Source: Cellulomonas fimi
GTDB lineage: Bacteria > Actinomycetota > Actinomycetes > Actinomycetales > Cellulomonadaceae
Assembly (NCBI RefSeq): GCF_028583725.1
Contig: NZ_CP110680.1
Location: forward strand, 2,976,001 to 3,040,000
Reading direction: 5' to 3'
DNA: 64,000 nt
The notes under the pieces are model-generated. The model was given only the letters and a program-made list of their open reading frames with translations, was not told the origin of the DNA and did no database searches. How positions within the stretch are numbered: position 1 is the first letter of the stretch; each line of letters opens with the position of its first letter. Of the stretch, positions 26,279 through 33,992 are shown piece by piece. The position numbers and the translations under genes are program-made.

Positions 26279-27258
26279 GCCTGCTGACCTCGGCCGCGCG
26301 GACGGTGCTGTCCCGCGTCCCGTCCCCCGTCCCGCGCCGCCAGCGCCGCCTCACGGGCCAGGCCGCGCGCGTCGACTCCATCCCGTACGCCATGCCGGTG
26401 TCGTCCGAGGACTCGCCCGTCCTCATGGCGGCGTTCCCGATCTCGCTGTCCGCCGCGCGGGCCGTGCTGCCCGGGACCGAGCTGCACCCCGTGTCGCTCG
26501 GGTTCGGCCGCGGCGTGCTCGTCGCGACCGTCGTCAACTACCGGTCCACGGACATCGGCCAGTACATCGAGTACTCGCTCGCGATCGCCGTCACGCACGG
26601 CCCGCGGCCCGCACCGCCGCTGCTGCCGCTCGCGCTCATGCGCACGCTGCAGCTCGGCCAGTACGTCGTCGACCTGCCCGTGTCGACCGAGGTGTCCGTC
26701 AAGGGCGGCAAGGGCATCTGGGGCATGCCCAAGCACCAGGCGTCGCTCGACTTCGTCGTCACCGACACGACCGTGTCCGCGCAGTACGACGACCTCGACG
26801 GGCGGTTCGGCGCGCTCGTCGAGATCGAGCGACCCGCGCCCCTGGGCCTGCCGCTCAAGCTCGCCGCGGCCAACTACTGCGCGTTCCGCGGGCAGCTCAT
26901 GAAGTCGACGATCTACTTCGAGGCGACCGGCGACGTCGCCGTCGGGCCGGGTGCGCGGGCGCGCATCGTGCTCGGCGACGCACCGGGCGTCCAGCCGCTG
27001 CGCGCGCTCCGGATCGGGTCGAAGCCGCTGTTCACGGCCTGGCTGCCCACCGCGCACGGCGTGCTCGACGACCACTACGAGGCGTGGTTCCTCACCTCGG
27101 ACACGCTCGGCTCGGTCGACGCGTCCCTGGCGTCCGGGCAGTTCGGCGAGCCGCTCGAGTCGGTGCACGGCCTCGGCCGCGGCGAGACGTGGCCGGCGCC
27201 GCCCGACCGGTCACGGCCCGAGGTGCAGGGCCGCATCGCCGCGGGGGTGACGACGTGA
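26275..27258 (+). CDS. Acetoacetate decarboxylase family protein
   Basis: A 327-aa protein of the ADC fold. The catalytic Schiff-base lysine is probably K153 in IWGMPKHQ, matching the FPKK segment of Clostridium ADC. The neighbouring Lys of that motif is His here, so the pKa-tuning pair is altered. Actinobacterial relatives mostly lack proven decarboxylase activity and may be hydratases, aldolases or binding proteins. The ATG has GGAGGAG 7 nt upstream and overlaps the hydrolase stop. It is the fourth gene of the operon. Confidence 0.82.
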   Translation: MSLLTSAARTVLSRVPSPVPRRQRRLTGQAARVDSIPYAMPVSSEDSPVLMAAFPISLSAARAVLPGTELHPVSLGFGRGVLVATVVNYRSTDIGQYIEYSLAIAVTHGPRPAPPLLPLALMRTLQLGQYVVDLPVSTEVSVKGGKGIWGMPKHQASLDFVVTDTTVSAQYDDLDGRFGALVEIERPAPLGLPLKLAAANYCAFRGQLMKSTIYFEATGDVAVGPGARARIVLGDAPGVQPLRALRIGSKPLFTAWLPTAHGVLDDHYEAWFLTSDTLGSVDASLASGQFGEPLESVHGLGRGETWPAPPDRSRPEVQGRIAAGVTT

Positions 27259-27731
27259 TCACGTTCCTCGCGGCGCTCTGGTTCCTGTTCGGGGCGACCA
27301 TGTACGTCGGCACCATGTGGGTGCTCAAGTGGTTCCTGTTCCCCACCTGGCGGGGCCTGTCGCGGGACAACGTGGGCACGCACTTCGGCATCCCGACGAA
27401 GCGCGCGACCGCCTTCTTCACCGGCGTCGTGCCGCTCATGTTCGTCGCCGCGATCGTGATGATCGTGACCGAGCGGGGCACGGGCTGGGTGTGGTTCGGC
27501 GTCGCCTGCCTCGCCGGGATCTTCGTCCTGACGTTCGTCGGTCAGGCGCTCATCATCCCGGTGAACAAGCGGGTCCGCGGCGGCGACTTCGCCGACGACA
27601 CCGAGCTGCGCCACCTGCTGCACCGCTGGATGGTGCTCAACGACGTGCGGTTCTACGGCTCGACCCTCACCTGGGTCGCGATCGTCTGGTATGTCGTCGC
27701 GCGCGGCGACCTGCTCGGGGCGCTGTCGTGA
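27255..27731 (+). CDS. Small membrane protein, DUF1772-like
   Basis: A 158-aa protein with four hydrophobic helices, the first at the extreme N-terminus (ITFLAALWFLFGATMYVG). The loops IIPVNKRVRGGD and WMVLNDVRFYGSTLTW resemble DUF1772 (anthrone-oxygenase-like) membrane proteins. That assignment is tentative, and no cofactor motif is obvious. The GTG overlaps the upstream stop by 4 nt (GTGA). It may form a membrane partner for the oxidoreductase or the phosphoesterase encoded upstream. Confidence 0.7.
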   Translation: MITFLAALWFLFGATMYVGTMWVLKWFLFPTWRGLSRDNVGTHFGIPTKRATAFFTGVVPLMFVAAIVMIVTERGTGWVWFGVACLAGIFVLTFVGQALIIPVNKRVRGGDFADDTELRHLLHRWMVLNDVRFYGSTLTWVAIVWYVVARGDLLGALS

Positions 27732-28168
27732 CCGCCGACGCGGGCCCCCGCCCGCCCGGGACCTCGCGGCGCGCGCCGGTCGCGGACGGGCGGACGCCGC
27801 TCGTCCTGCTGCTCGTCGTCATCGGCTGGATCACGGTCGCGAGCGGCGCCGCGCAGATGCTCGTGCCGTCGTTCGTGCTGTCGCTGCTCGGCGCCTCCGA
27901 GGACGCCACCGCGGAGCAGCTCTTCGCGACCGTCGGGATGTTCATGGTCGTCGTCGGCGGCCTGCTGCTCACCACGTTGTCCCGGCCGCGGCACGACCCC
28001 GACGTCGTGCTCTGGGCCGCCGTGCAGAAGGCCGCCGCGTCCGTGGCGGTGGGAGTCGGCGTCGCGCGCGGGGTGTTCGACCCGCTCGCGCTCGGCGTCG
28101 CCGCGTTCGACCTGCTCACCGCCGTGCTCCTCGCGGTGCACCTGCGCGCCCTGCGCGGTGCGCGATGA
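27728..28168 (+). CDS. Small four-helix membrane protein of unknown family
   Basis: A 146-aa protein. After a proline-rich N-terminus come four hydrophobic helices (TPLVLLLVVIGWITVASGAA; LFATVGMFMVVVGGLLLTTL; VLWAAVQKAAASVAVGVGVA; LGVAAFDLLTAVLLAVHL). I do not recognise the family, though the size and topology suggest DUF4345-like proteins. It overlaps both neighbours by 4 nt, so it is an integral part of the operon. Confidence 0.7.
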   Translation: MTADAGPRPPGTSRRAPVADGRTPLVLLLVVIGWITVASGAAQMLVPSFVLSLLGASEDATAEQLFATVGMFMVVVGGLLLTTLSRPRHDPDVVLWAAVQKAAASVAVGVGVARGVFDPLALGVAAFDLLTAVLLAVHLRALRGAR

Positions 28169-29505
28169 GGTCGCTCGTCGCCGCAGGGGGCGGCATGCGC
28201 GTCGCGTGGCAGGCGGGCGTCGTCCGCGCGCTGCAGGAGGACGGGATCACGTTCGACCACGTCGACGGGACGTCGGGCGGCATCCTCACCGCCGCGATGC
28301 TGTGCTCCGGCGTCGACGGCGTCGAGATGTGCCGCCGCTGGCGCGACGTCGACGTGCGCGACTTCGGCTCGGCGCTCCCCCTGCACGAGTACCTGACGGG
28401 CCCGTGGAACCTGCCCGCGGTCGGCGGCGCCGACGGGCTCGTGCAGCGTGTGTTCCCGGCGCTGGGCATCTCGGTCGAGGCGATCCGCGCATCGACGCTC
28501 CAGGGCTCGTTCAACGTCGTCGACTTCGTCACGAAGCAGAACGTCGCCGTCGACGCCGCCGACGTGGACGCCGACCTGCTCGCCGCCGGCATGTCCCTGC
28601 CGCTGTTCCTCACACCGCTGCGCCGCGACGGGCACGTCTGGACCGACGCCGTCTGGGTCCGCGACGCGAACGTCACCGAGGCGCTGCGTCGCGGCGCCGA
28701 CGAGGTCTGGCTGGTCTGGTGCATCGGCAACACCGGACGCTGGGGCGACGGGCCGCTCGAGCAGTACGTCCACATGATCGAGATGAGCGCCGCGGGGGCG
28801 CTGGCCGCCGACCTCGCGCTCGCCGACGCGACCGGCCGGGAGTTCGTGCTGCACGTGGTCAAGCCCGAGCACCCGCTGCCGCTCGACCCCGAGTTCTACC
28901 TCGGCCGCATCTCGTCCGACTCGCTCGTGCAGATGGGCTACCGGGACGCGCGGCGCTACCTCGCGTCGCGGTCGGCGGGCGGCGTGGCGCGGGACGCGTC
29001 GTGCACGCGGATGACCGAGCCGCCGCCGTCCGCGCGGTACGTCGAGCACCTGCGCGGGACCGTCGACGGCGTCGACGTCGTCCTCGACCTCACCGTCGTC
29101 ATGCCGCTCGACGGGCCGGTCGGCGGGGCGTCGGTCGCCGGCGCGCTGACGTACGCGCCGTGGGGCGAGCGCGCGTACCTGGCCGACGGGCGGGTCGAGG
29201 AGGCCGACGACGCGTTCGTCTACCGCGGGTCCGTGCGGGTCGACGGGGACGTCCTCGAGGTCGAGGCGGTCCGGTCGCTCGTCGACGACCCCGGCTTCGA
29301 CGCCTGGGCCGACCTGTCGCGGGTCGCGCTGACGGTCCGATCGTCGTCGGGCGCCGTCGCGCTCACCGCGCCGCTCGACCTCGGCGCGGGCGGCGTGCGG
29401 CGGCTGGTGACGTCGGTCGAGCCCGTCGGGGTGACGGGCGTCTTCCACCGCGCCGACGCGGTCCGGCGGCTCCTCGCACGCGGCGCGGGCGCGCTGCGCC
29501 GCTGA
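28165..29505 (+). CDS. Patatin-like phospholipase with C-terminal extension
   Basis: A 446-aa protein. The patatin catalytic dyad is visible: S37 in the GTSGG elbow and D161 in WTDAVWVRDANV. The oxyanion loop is AAGGGMRVAW at the N-terminus. The C-terminal ~170 residues (from about position 280) form a beta-rich region (VEHLRGTVDGVDVVLDLTVV) that resembles the lipid-associated tail of the GMC protein that opens the operon, possibly a shared lipid-binding module. It would hydrolyse an acyl ester in lipid. It ends the seven-gene operon, and a short hairpin overlaps its stop. Confidence 0.85.
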   Translation: MRSLVAAGGGMRVAWQAGVVRALQEDGITFDHVDGTSGGILTAAMLCSGVDGVEMCRRWRDVDVRDFGSALPLHEYLTGPWNLPAVGGADGLVQRVFPALGISVEAIRASTLQGSFNVVDFVTKQNVAVDAADVDADLLAAGMSLPLFLTPLRRDGHVWTDAVWVRDANVTEALRRGADEVWLVWCIGNTGRWGDGPLEQYVHMIEMSAAGALAADLALADATGREFVLHVVKPEHPLPLDPEFYLGRISSDSLVQMGYRDARRYLASRSAGGVARDASCTRMTEPPPSARYVEHLRGTVDGVDVVLDLTVVMPLDGPVGGASVAGALTYAPWGERAYLADGRVEEADDAFVYRGSVRVDGDVLEVEAVRSLVDDPGFDAWADLSRVALTVRSSSGAVALTAPLDLGAGGVRRLVTSVEPVGVTGVFHRADAVRRLLARGAGALRR

Positions 29506-29526
29506 CGACCGGGACGTCGCTCAGCG
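29500..29526. terminator. Hairpin at the convergent stops of the patatin and Mrr-like genes
   Basis: A 10-bp stem with one bulged base spans the two stop codons (arms 29500-29509 and 29516-29526). It is a weak candidate for a bidirectional terminator. Confidence 0.4.
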
Positions 29527-30393
29527 CAGGGCGGCCTGGCGGCGACGGGTGCGGCCGCGGCGGCGCGCCCGCACCGGGACCTTGAGCGGGTGCTTGCCGA
29601 GCCGGAACATCACCGCGACCTGCACGACGTAGAGGACGACCGCCCCGAGCGCGACGCCGCTGCACCAGACGAAGAGCGAGCCGACGTCGACGGTCCGGCC
29701 GGTGAGGTCCGCGACGTCGGCCGCGACCGCGTGCAGCCGGTCGCGGTACGACCCGACGAGCCAGGCCGCGGCGGCGGCGAGCACCCCGACGACGAGCAGC
29801 GCGTTGCGGCGGACCGCGCGCCCCGGCGACACCCACCGCCAGCCGGCGTACTCGGGCTCGGGCGTCGGGTGCTGCGGGCCGTCCCACCACCGTCCCGCGC
29901 GGTCCTCGTCGTCGGTCGGGACGACGTCGGCGCCCGCGCGCACGGCGCGGCGCGGGCGGGCCGTCGGCTGCGGACGCTCGGGCGTGCCGCCGGCCGCGAG
30001 GAGCGCGGTCGCGTGGTCCAGCACGTCGGACGCGGCGTCGTTCGCGGGCGTGAGCGTGCCCGCCAGGTCGAACGTGAACAGCACCATGCCGTGCTGGTCG
30101 GCGTACTCGACCGCCTCGTCCGAGTACCCCGGGCCGGTGAAGAACCAGAGCTCGAGGTCGGTGCGGTCGGCCCGGGCGCCGTAGAGGCGCTGCAGGTCGG
30201 GCCGGCCCGCTCGACCGCCGCGGAACTTGACCTGGGCGAGCGCGTGGCGGGCGGTGACGTCGAGCCCGCCGTCGGCGCCGCGCCCCGGGTTGGCGCTCGC
30301 GTCGGGGTGGCCCAGCCCCCGCATGTGGTGCGCCGCCATCTCCTCCGCCTCACGCGGGGTCAGGACGTGCCGGCCGGGCACCCACTCGCTCAC
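29521..30393 (-). CDS. Mrr-like restriction endonuclease with C-terminal membrane segments
   Basis: A 290-aa protein. Residues 10-~115 match the Mrr/REase_Mrr nuclease core: a conserved E17, D45 in GADGGLDV, and the Q54-x-K56 pair in ALAQVKF (Mrr uses QxK in place of ExK). The remaining residues include a variable linker and two hydrophobic segments (~205-225 and ~255-275), ending in a strongly basic tail. The nuclease would thus be tethered to the membrane. It is divergent from recCBD, with a 206-nt spacer and a close -10 box (TAGCCT) for each direction. The GTG at 30393 is leaderless by this reading. Its DNA target (modified or foreign DNA) is inferred. Confidence 0.78.
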   Translation of the reverse strand: MSEWVPGRHVLTPREAEEMAAHHMRGLGHPDASANPGRGADGGLDVTARHALAQVKFRGGRAGRPDLQRLYGARADRTDLELWFFTGPGYSDEAVEYADQHGMVLFTFDLAGTLTPANDAASDVLDHATALLAAGGTPERPQPTARPRRAVRAGADVVPTDDEDRAGRWWDGPQHPTPEPEYAGWRWVSPGRAVRRNALLVVGVLAAAAAWLVGSYRDRLHAVAADVADLTGRTVDVGSLFVWCSGVALGAVVLYVVQVAVMFRLGKHPLKVPVRARRRGRTRRRQAALR

Positions 30394-30401
30394 GGAGCAG
30401 G

Positions 30402-30407
30402 AGGCTA
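30402..30407 (-). promoter_or_regulatory. -10 box (TAGCCT) of the Mrr-like gene
   Basis: TAGCCT on the minus strand ends 8 nt before the GTG at 30393, and there is no ribosome site between them. Confidence 0.45.
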
Positions 30408-30586
30408 GCGAACGGTGCCGACAAGTCCGGCATCCCCGCCGCGGCGGCCGACGGCGGTGGTGGCGACGGGTCCGGCGGGGCACTTGCGCGGGCGCGGTCC
30501 GCCGTTCGCGAGCCGTCCACAGCCCGGCCTCCCGTGGACGTCTCCCCAGGTCATTCACGACGCAGGCAGGTGTCGGGCGCGGACGC

Positions 30587-30592
30587 TAGCGT
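30587..30592 (+). promoter_or_regulatory. -10 box (TAGCGT) of recC
   Basis: TAGCGT ends 7 nt before the GTG at 30600. This supports that start over the GTG at 30591, which overlaps the box. Confidence 0.45.
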
Positions 30593-30599
30593 GACGGCC

Positions 30600-33500
30600 G
30601 TGGAGGCGACGACGACGGCAGGCGCGCTGCACGTGCACGTCGCCGAGCGCAGCGACGTGCTGGTCGACGCGCTCGCGTCGGTGCTGGTCGACGCCCCGGC
30701 GGACCCGTTCACACCCGACGTCGTCCTGGTCCCGACGCGCGGTGTCGAGCGGTGGGTGGCGCAGCGACTCGCGCACCGGCTCGGCGCCGGGCCCGCAGGC
30801 GACGGCATCTGCGCGAACGTCCGCTTCTCCTCCCCGGCGCGTGCGGTCGCCGACGTGCTCGCCCGGGTGCTCGGGACGTCGCCCGACGACGACCCGTGGG
30901 CGCCCGAGCGCGTCGCCTGGCACGTGCTCGGCGCGCTCGACGACGCGCGCGGCGACCCGCGGCTGCGGACGCCCGTCGGTCACCTCGGCGACGCCGGCGA
31001 CGACGTCCGCCAGGGCCGGCGGCTGAGGCTCGCGCAGCGCCTCGCCGGTCTCCTGCTGTCGTACGACGCGCAGCGTCCCGACGTGGTGCGCGCGTGGGCG
31101 CAGGGGCGCGACGAGGACGGCGCCGGCGCGCCGCTGCCGGCCGACCTCGCGTGGCAGGCGCACCTGTGGAGGCTCGTGCGGGAGCGCGTCGGGTCGCCCG
31201 CCCCGGCGCAACGGCTCGACGACGCGCTCGACGTGCTCACGCGCGACCCCGCGCTCGTCGACCTCCCGGCACGCCTCTCGGTGCTCGGTGCGACTCGCCT
31301 GCCCGACGCGCACGTGCGCGTGCTCGCCGGCCTGGCACGGCACCGCGACGTCCACCTGTGGCTCCCGCACCCGTCCCTGGCCCTGTGGCGCGCGGTCGCC
31401 GACCTGACGCCCCCCGACCGGCACCGGCGTGCGCTCCCCGTCGTCGCGTCGCACCCGCTGCTCGCCTCGATGGCGGGCGACGCCGTCGAGCTCCAGGTGC
31501 GGCTCGCACCGCTCGCCCCCGCCGTCGCGCTGCACGACGCCCCCGCGCCGCCGACGACCGTGCTCGGCGCGCTCCAGGCGCGCATCCGCGCGGACGCCGC
31601 CGAGGGCCCGCGGCGTCCGGTGGCGCCCGACGACCGCACGGTCCGGGTGCACGCGTGCCACGGCCGGCACCGGCAGGTCGAGGTCCTCCGCGAGGCCGTG
31701 CTCGGGCTGCTCGCCGACGACCCGACGCTGCAGCCCCGGGACGTCGTCGTCATGTGCCCGGACGTCGAGGCGTTCGCGCCGCTCGTGTCGGCGACGTTCG
31801 GCGACACCGGTCCCGCCGCGTCCGGGTGGGAGCATCCCGGACGCGGGCTCCGGGTCCGCGTCGCCGACCGCGCACCCGCGCGCGCCAACCCGCTGCTCGC
31901 GTTCGTCGCGACGCTGCTCGAGCTCGCGGGCTCGCGCGTGACGGCGTCGGCGGTCGTGGACCTCGCGGGGCTCGAACCCGTGCGGCGGCGGTTCGCGCTC
32001 GACGACGTCGCGCTCGACCGGCTGCGGTCGTGGGCGCTCCAGGCCGGGGTCCGGTGGGGCGAGGACGTCACCCGCCGCGAGCGCTACCGGCTCGGGGCCG
32101 TCGCCCAGGGAACATGGTCCGCCGCGCTCGACCGGCTGCTGCTGGGCGTCGCGATGGCCGAGGAGGACCAGCGCTACGTCGGCGCGGTGCTCCCCGTCGA
32201 CGACGTGGACAGCACCGACGTGGACCTCGTCGGGCGGCTCGCCGAGCTGCTCGACCGGCTGACCGTCGTCCTGCACGACCTCGACGGCACACGACCGGCG
32301 ACCGGCTGGCTCGACACCGTCGACCGCGCGCTGCGGCTGCTCACCGACGTCGCCCCGCAGGACCGCTGGCAGCAGGTCGAGGCCGCCCGGGTGCTCGGCG
32401 AGGTGCGGGTCGCGGCCGAGCACCACGGCCGGGACCTGCGGCTCCCGGACCTCGTCGCGCTGCTCGAGCCGCACCTGCGCGGCCGGCCGACGCGCGCAGG
32501 GTTCCGGACGGGCGCGCTCACCGTGTGCTCGCTCGAGCCGATGCGCGCGGTCCCGCACCGCGTCGTCGTGCTGCTCGGCGTCGACGACGGGGTGTTCCCG
32601 CGCGGAAGCGGCCGCGACGGCGACGACCTGCTCGCCCGTGACCCGCTCGTCGGCGAGCGCGACCGCCGCACCGAGGACCGTCGCCTCTTCCTCGACGCCG
32701 TGACGAGCGCGACCGAGCACCTCGTCGTCCTGCACTCCGGTGCGGACGAGCGCACGGGCGCACCCCGCCCGCCGGCCGTGCCGGTCGGAGAGCTGCTCGA
32801 CGCCCTCGACGACGCCGTGGACTTCGGCGACGGCCGCGACGCGCGCGCGCACGTCGTGGTCCACCACCCGCTGCAGACCGTCGACGAGCGCAACTTCGTC
32901 GCGGGCACGCTCGGGCGTCCAGGGCCGTTCAGCTTCGACGCGCTCGACCTCGCGGCCGCGCGCGCGGGGCGGGGCGACCGTGTCGAGCGCGGCCCGTTCG
33001 TGCGCGAGCCGCTGCCGCCGACCGACCCCGTGGACGACGTGGGCGACCTCGCGGAGATCCTCACGCACCCCGTCCGCGCGTTCGTGCGCCGGCGGCTGGG
33101 GGCCGTGCCGCCGCGCGAGACCGAGCAGCTCGACGACCGGCTGCCGCTCGAGCTCGACCCGCTGGAGCGCTGGGACGTCGGTCGCCGGCTGCTCGAGGCG
33201 ACGCTCGACGGCGCCACGCTCGACGACGCCGTGGCGGCCGAGCGCCGCCGCGGGCACGTCCCGCCCGGGACGCTCGGCGGCACGACGCTCGACGGCGTCG
33301 CGGCGTCGGTCCGGCCGCTCCTCGACGCGGTCGAGCGGTGGCGCGTCGGCGAGGCGCGCACGCGGGACGTGCGGCTCGTGCTGCCCGACGGGCGTCCGCT
33401 CGCGGGGACCGTCGGACCGCTGCACGGGAACGTGCTGGTCACCGCCGTCTACTCGCGCCTCGCCCCGAAGCACCGCTTGCGGGCGTGGGTGCTCCTGCTC

Positions 33501-33992
33501 GCGGCCGCCGCGGACGCGTCCGTGGACGCCGCCGAGCTGCGGGCCGTGACCGTCGGGCGCGGGCCGGGTGGCGGCGCGCGCGTCTCGGAGCTCCGCTCCC
33601 CCGGGCGCGCCGCGGCGCTGGCGGTCCTCGGCGACCTCGCGGACCTGGCGGACGCGGCGCTGCGCGAGCCGCTGCCGCTCCCCCTCGCCACGAGCTGCGC
33701 GTACGGCCACGCCCGCTGGTCCGAGCAGTCGGTCGACGACGCGCTCGCCGCCGCACGCAAGGAGCTCGGCACGCTCGACGACAGCCGCAACGGCCGCGGC
33801 GGGTTCGAGGTCGCTGAGACGTCGCACGCGCTCGTGTGGGGCGAGGGCTTCACGCTCGACGCGATCGCCGGGCTGCCCTCGCCGGTCGACCTGACCCGCT
33901 GGCCCGAGGACACCAGTCGCTTCGGTGCGCTGTCCCGGACGCTGTGGGAGCCCATGCTCACGCACGAGACCATCGCGATGGTGGTCGCATGA
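30600..33992 (+). CDS. recC: Exodeoxyribonuclease V gamma subunit
   Basis: RecC is the scaffold of the RecBCD helicase-nuclease that processes double-strand breaks. The protein is 1130 aa, close to the E. coli length (1122). It shows the RecC N-terminus (LHVHVAERSDVLVDAL), the VVLVPTRGVERWVAQRLA motif, GICANVRF, the central PRDVVVMCPDVE, and LLGVDDGVFPR near position 660. Chi recognition in RecC lies in a groove that cannot be judged from sequence. The first gene of a recC-recB-recD operon, it overlaps recB by 4 nt (ATGA). The GTG 30600 start is favoured by the close -10 box. Confidence 0.95.
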   Translation: MEATTTAGALHVHVAERSDVLVDALASVLVDAPADPFTPDVVLVPTRGVERWVAQRLAHRLGAGPAGDGICANVRFSSPARAVADVLARVLGTSPDDDPWAPERVAWHVLGALDDARGDPRLRTPVGHLGDAGDDVRQGRRLRLAQRLAGLLLSYDAQRPDVVRAWAQGRDEDGAGAPLPADLAWQAHLWRLVRERVGSPAPAQRLDDALDVLTRDPALVDLPARLSVLGATRLPDAHVRVLAGLARHRDVHLWLPHPSLALWRAVADLTPPDRHRRALPVVASHPLLASMAGDAVELQVRLAPLAPAVALHDAPAPPTTVLGALQARIRADAAEGPRRPVAPDDRTVRVHACHGRHRQVEVLREAVLGLLADDPTLQPRDVVVMCPDVEAFAPLVSATFGDTGPAASGWEHPGRGLRVRVADRAPARANPLLAFVATLLELAGSRVTASAVVDLAGLEPVRRRFALDDVALDRLRSWALQAGVRWGEDVTRRERYRLGAVAQGTWSAALDRLLLGVAMAEEDQRYVGAVLPVDDVDSTDVDLVGRLAELLDRLTVVLHDLDGTRPATGWLDTVDRALRLLTDVAPQDRWQQVEAARVLGEVRVAAEHHGRDLRLPDLVALLEPHLRGRPTRAGFRTGALTVCSLEPMRAVPHRVVVLLGVDDGVFPRGSGRDGDDLLARDPLVGERDRRTEDRRLFLDAVTSATEHLVVLHSGADERTGAPRPPAVPVGELLDALDDAVDFGDGRDARAHVVVHHPLQTVDERNFVAGTLGRPGPFSFDALDLAAARAGRGDRVERGPFVREPLPPTDPVDDVGDLAEILTHPVRAFVRRRLGAVPPRETEQLDDRLPLELDPLERWDVGRRLLEATLDGATLDDAVAAERRRGHVPPGTLGGTTLDGVAASVRPLLDAVERWRVGEARTRDVRLVLPDGRPLAGTVGPLHGNVLVTAVYSRLAPKHRLRAWVLLLAAAADASVDAAELRAVTVGRGPGGGARVSELRSPGRAAALAVLGDLADLADAALREPLPLPLATSCAYGHARWSEQSVDDALAAARKELGTLDDSRNGRGGFEVAETSHALVWGEGFTLDAIAGLPSPVDLTRWPEDTSRFGALSRTLWEPMLTHETIAMVVA

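Noticed and set aside
20917..29505. Secondary-metabolite gene cluster
   Set aside because: No polyketide synthase, NRPS, terpene synthase or other core scaffold enzyme is present, so the operon is treated as a metabolic pathway of unknown kind.
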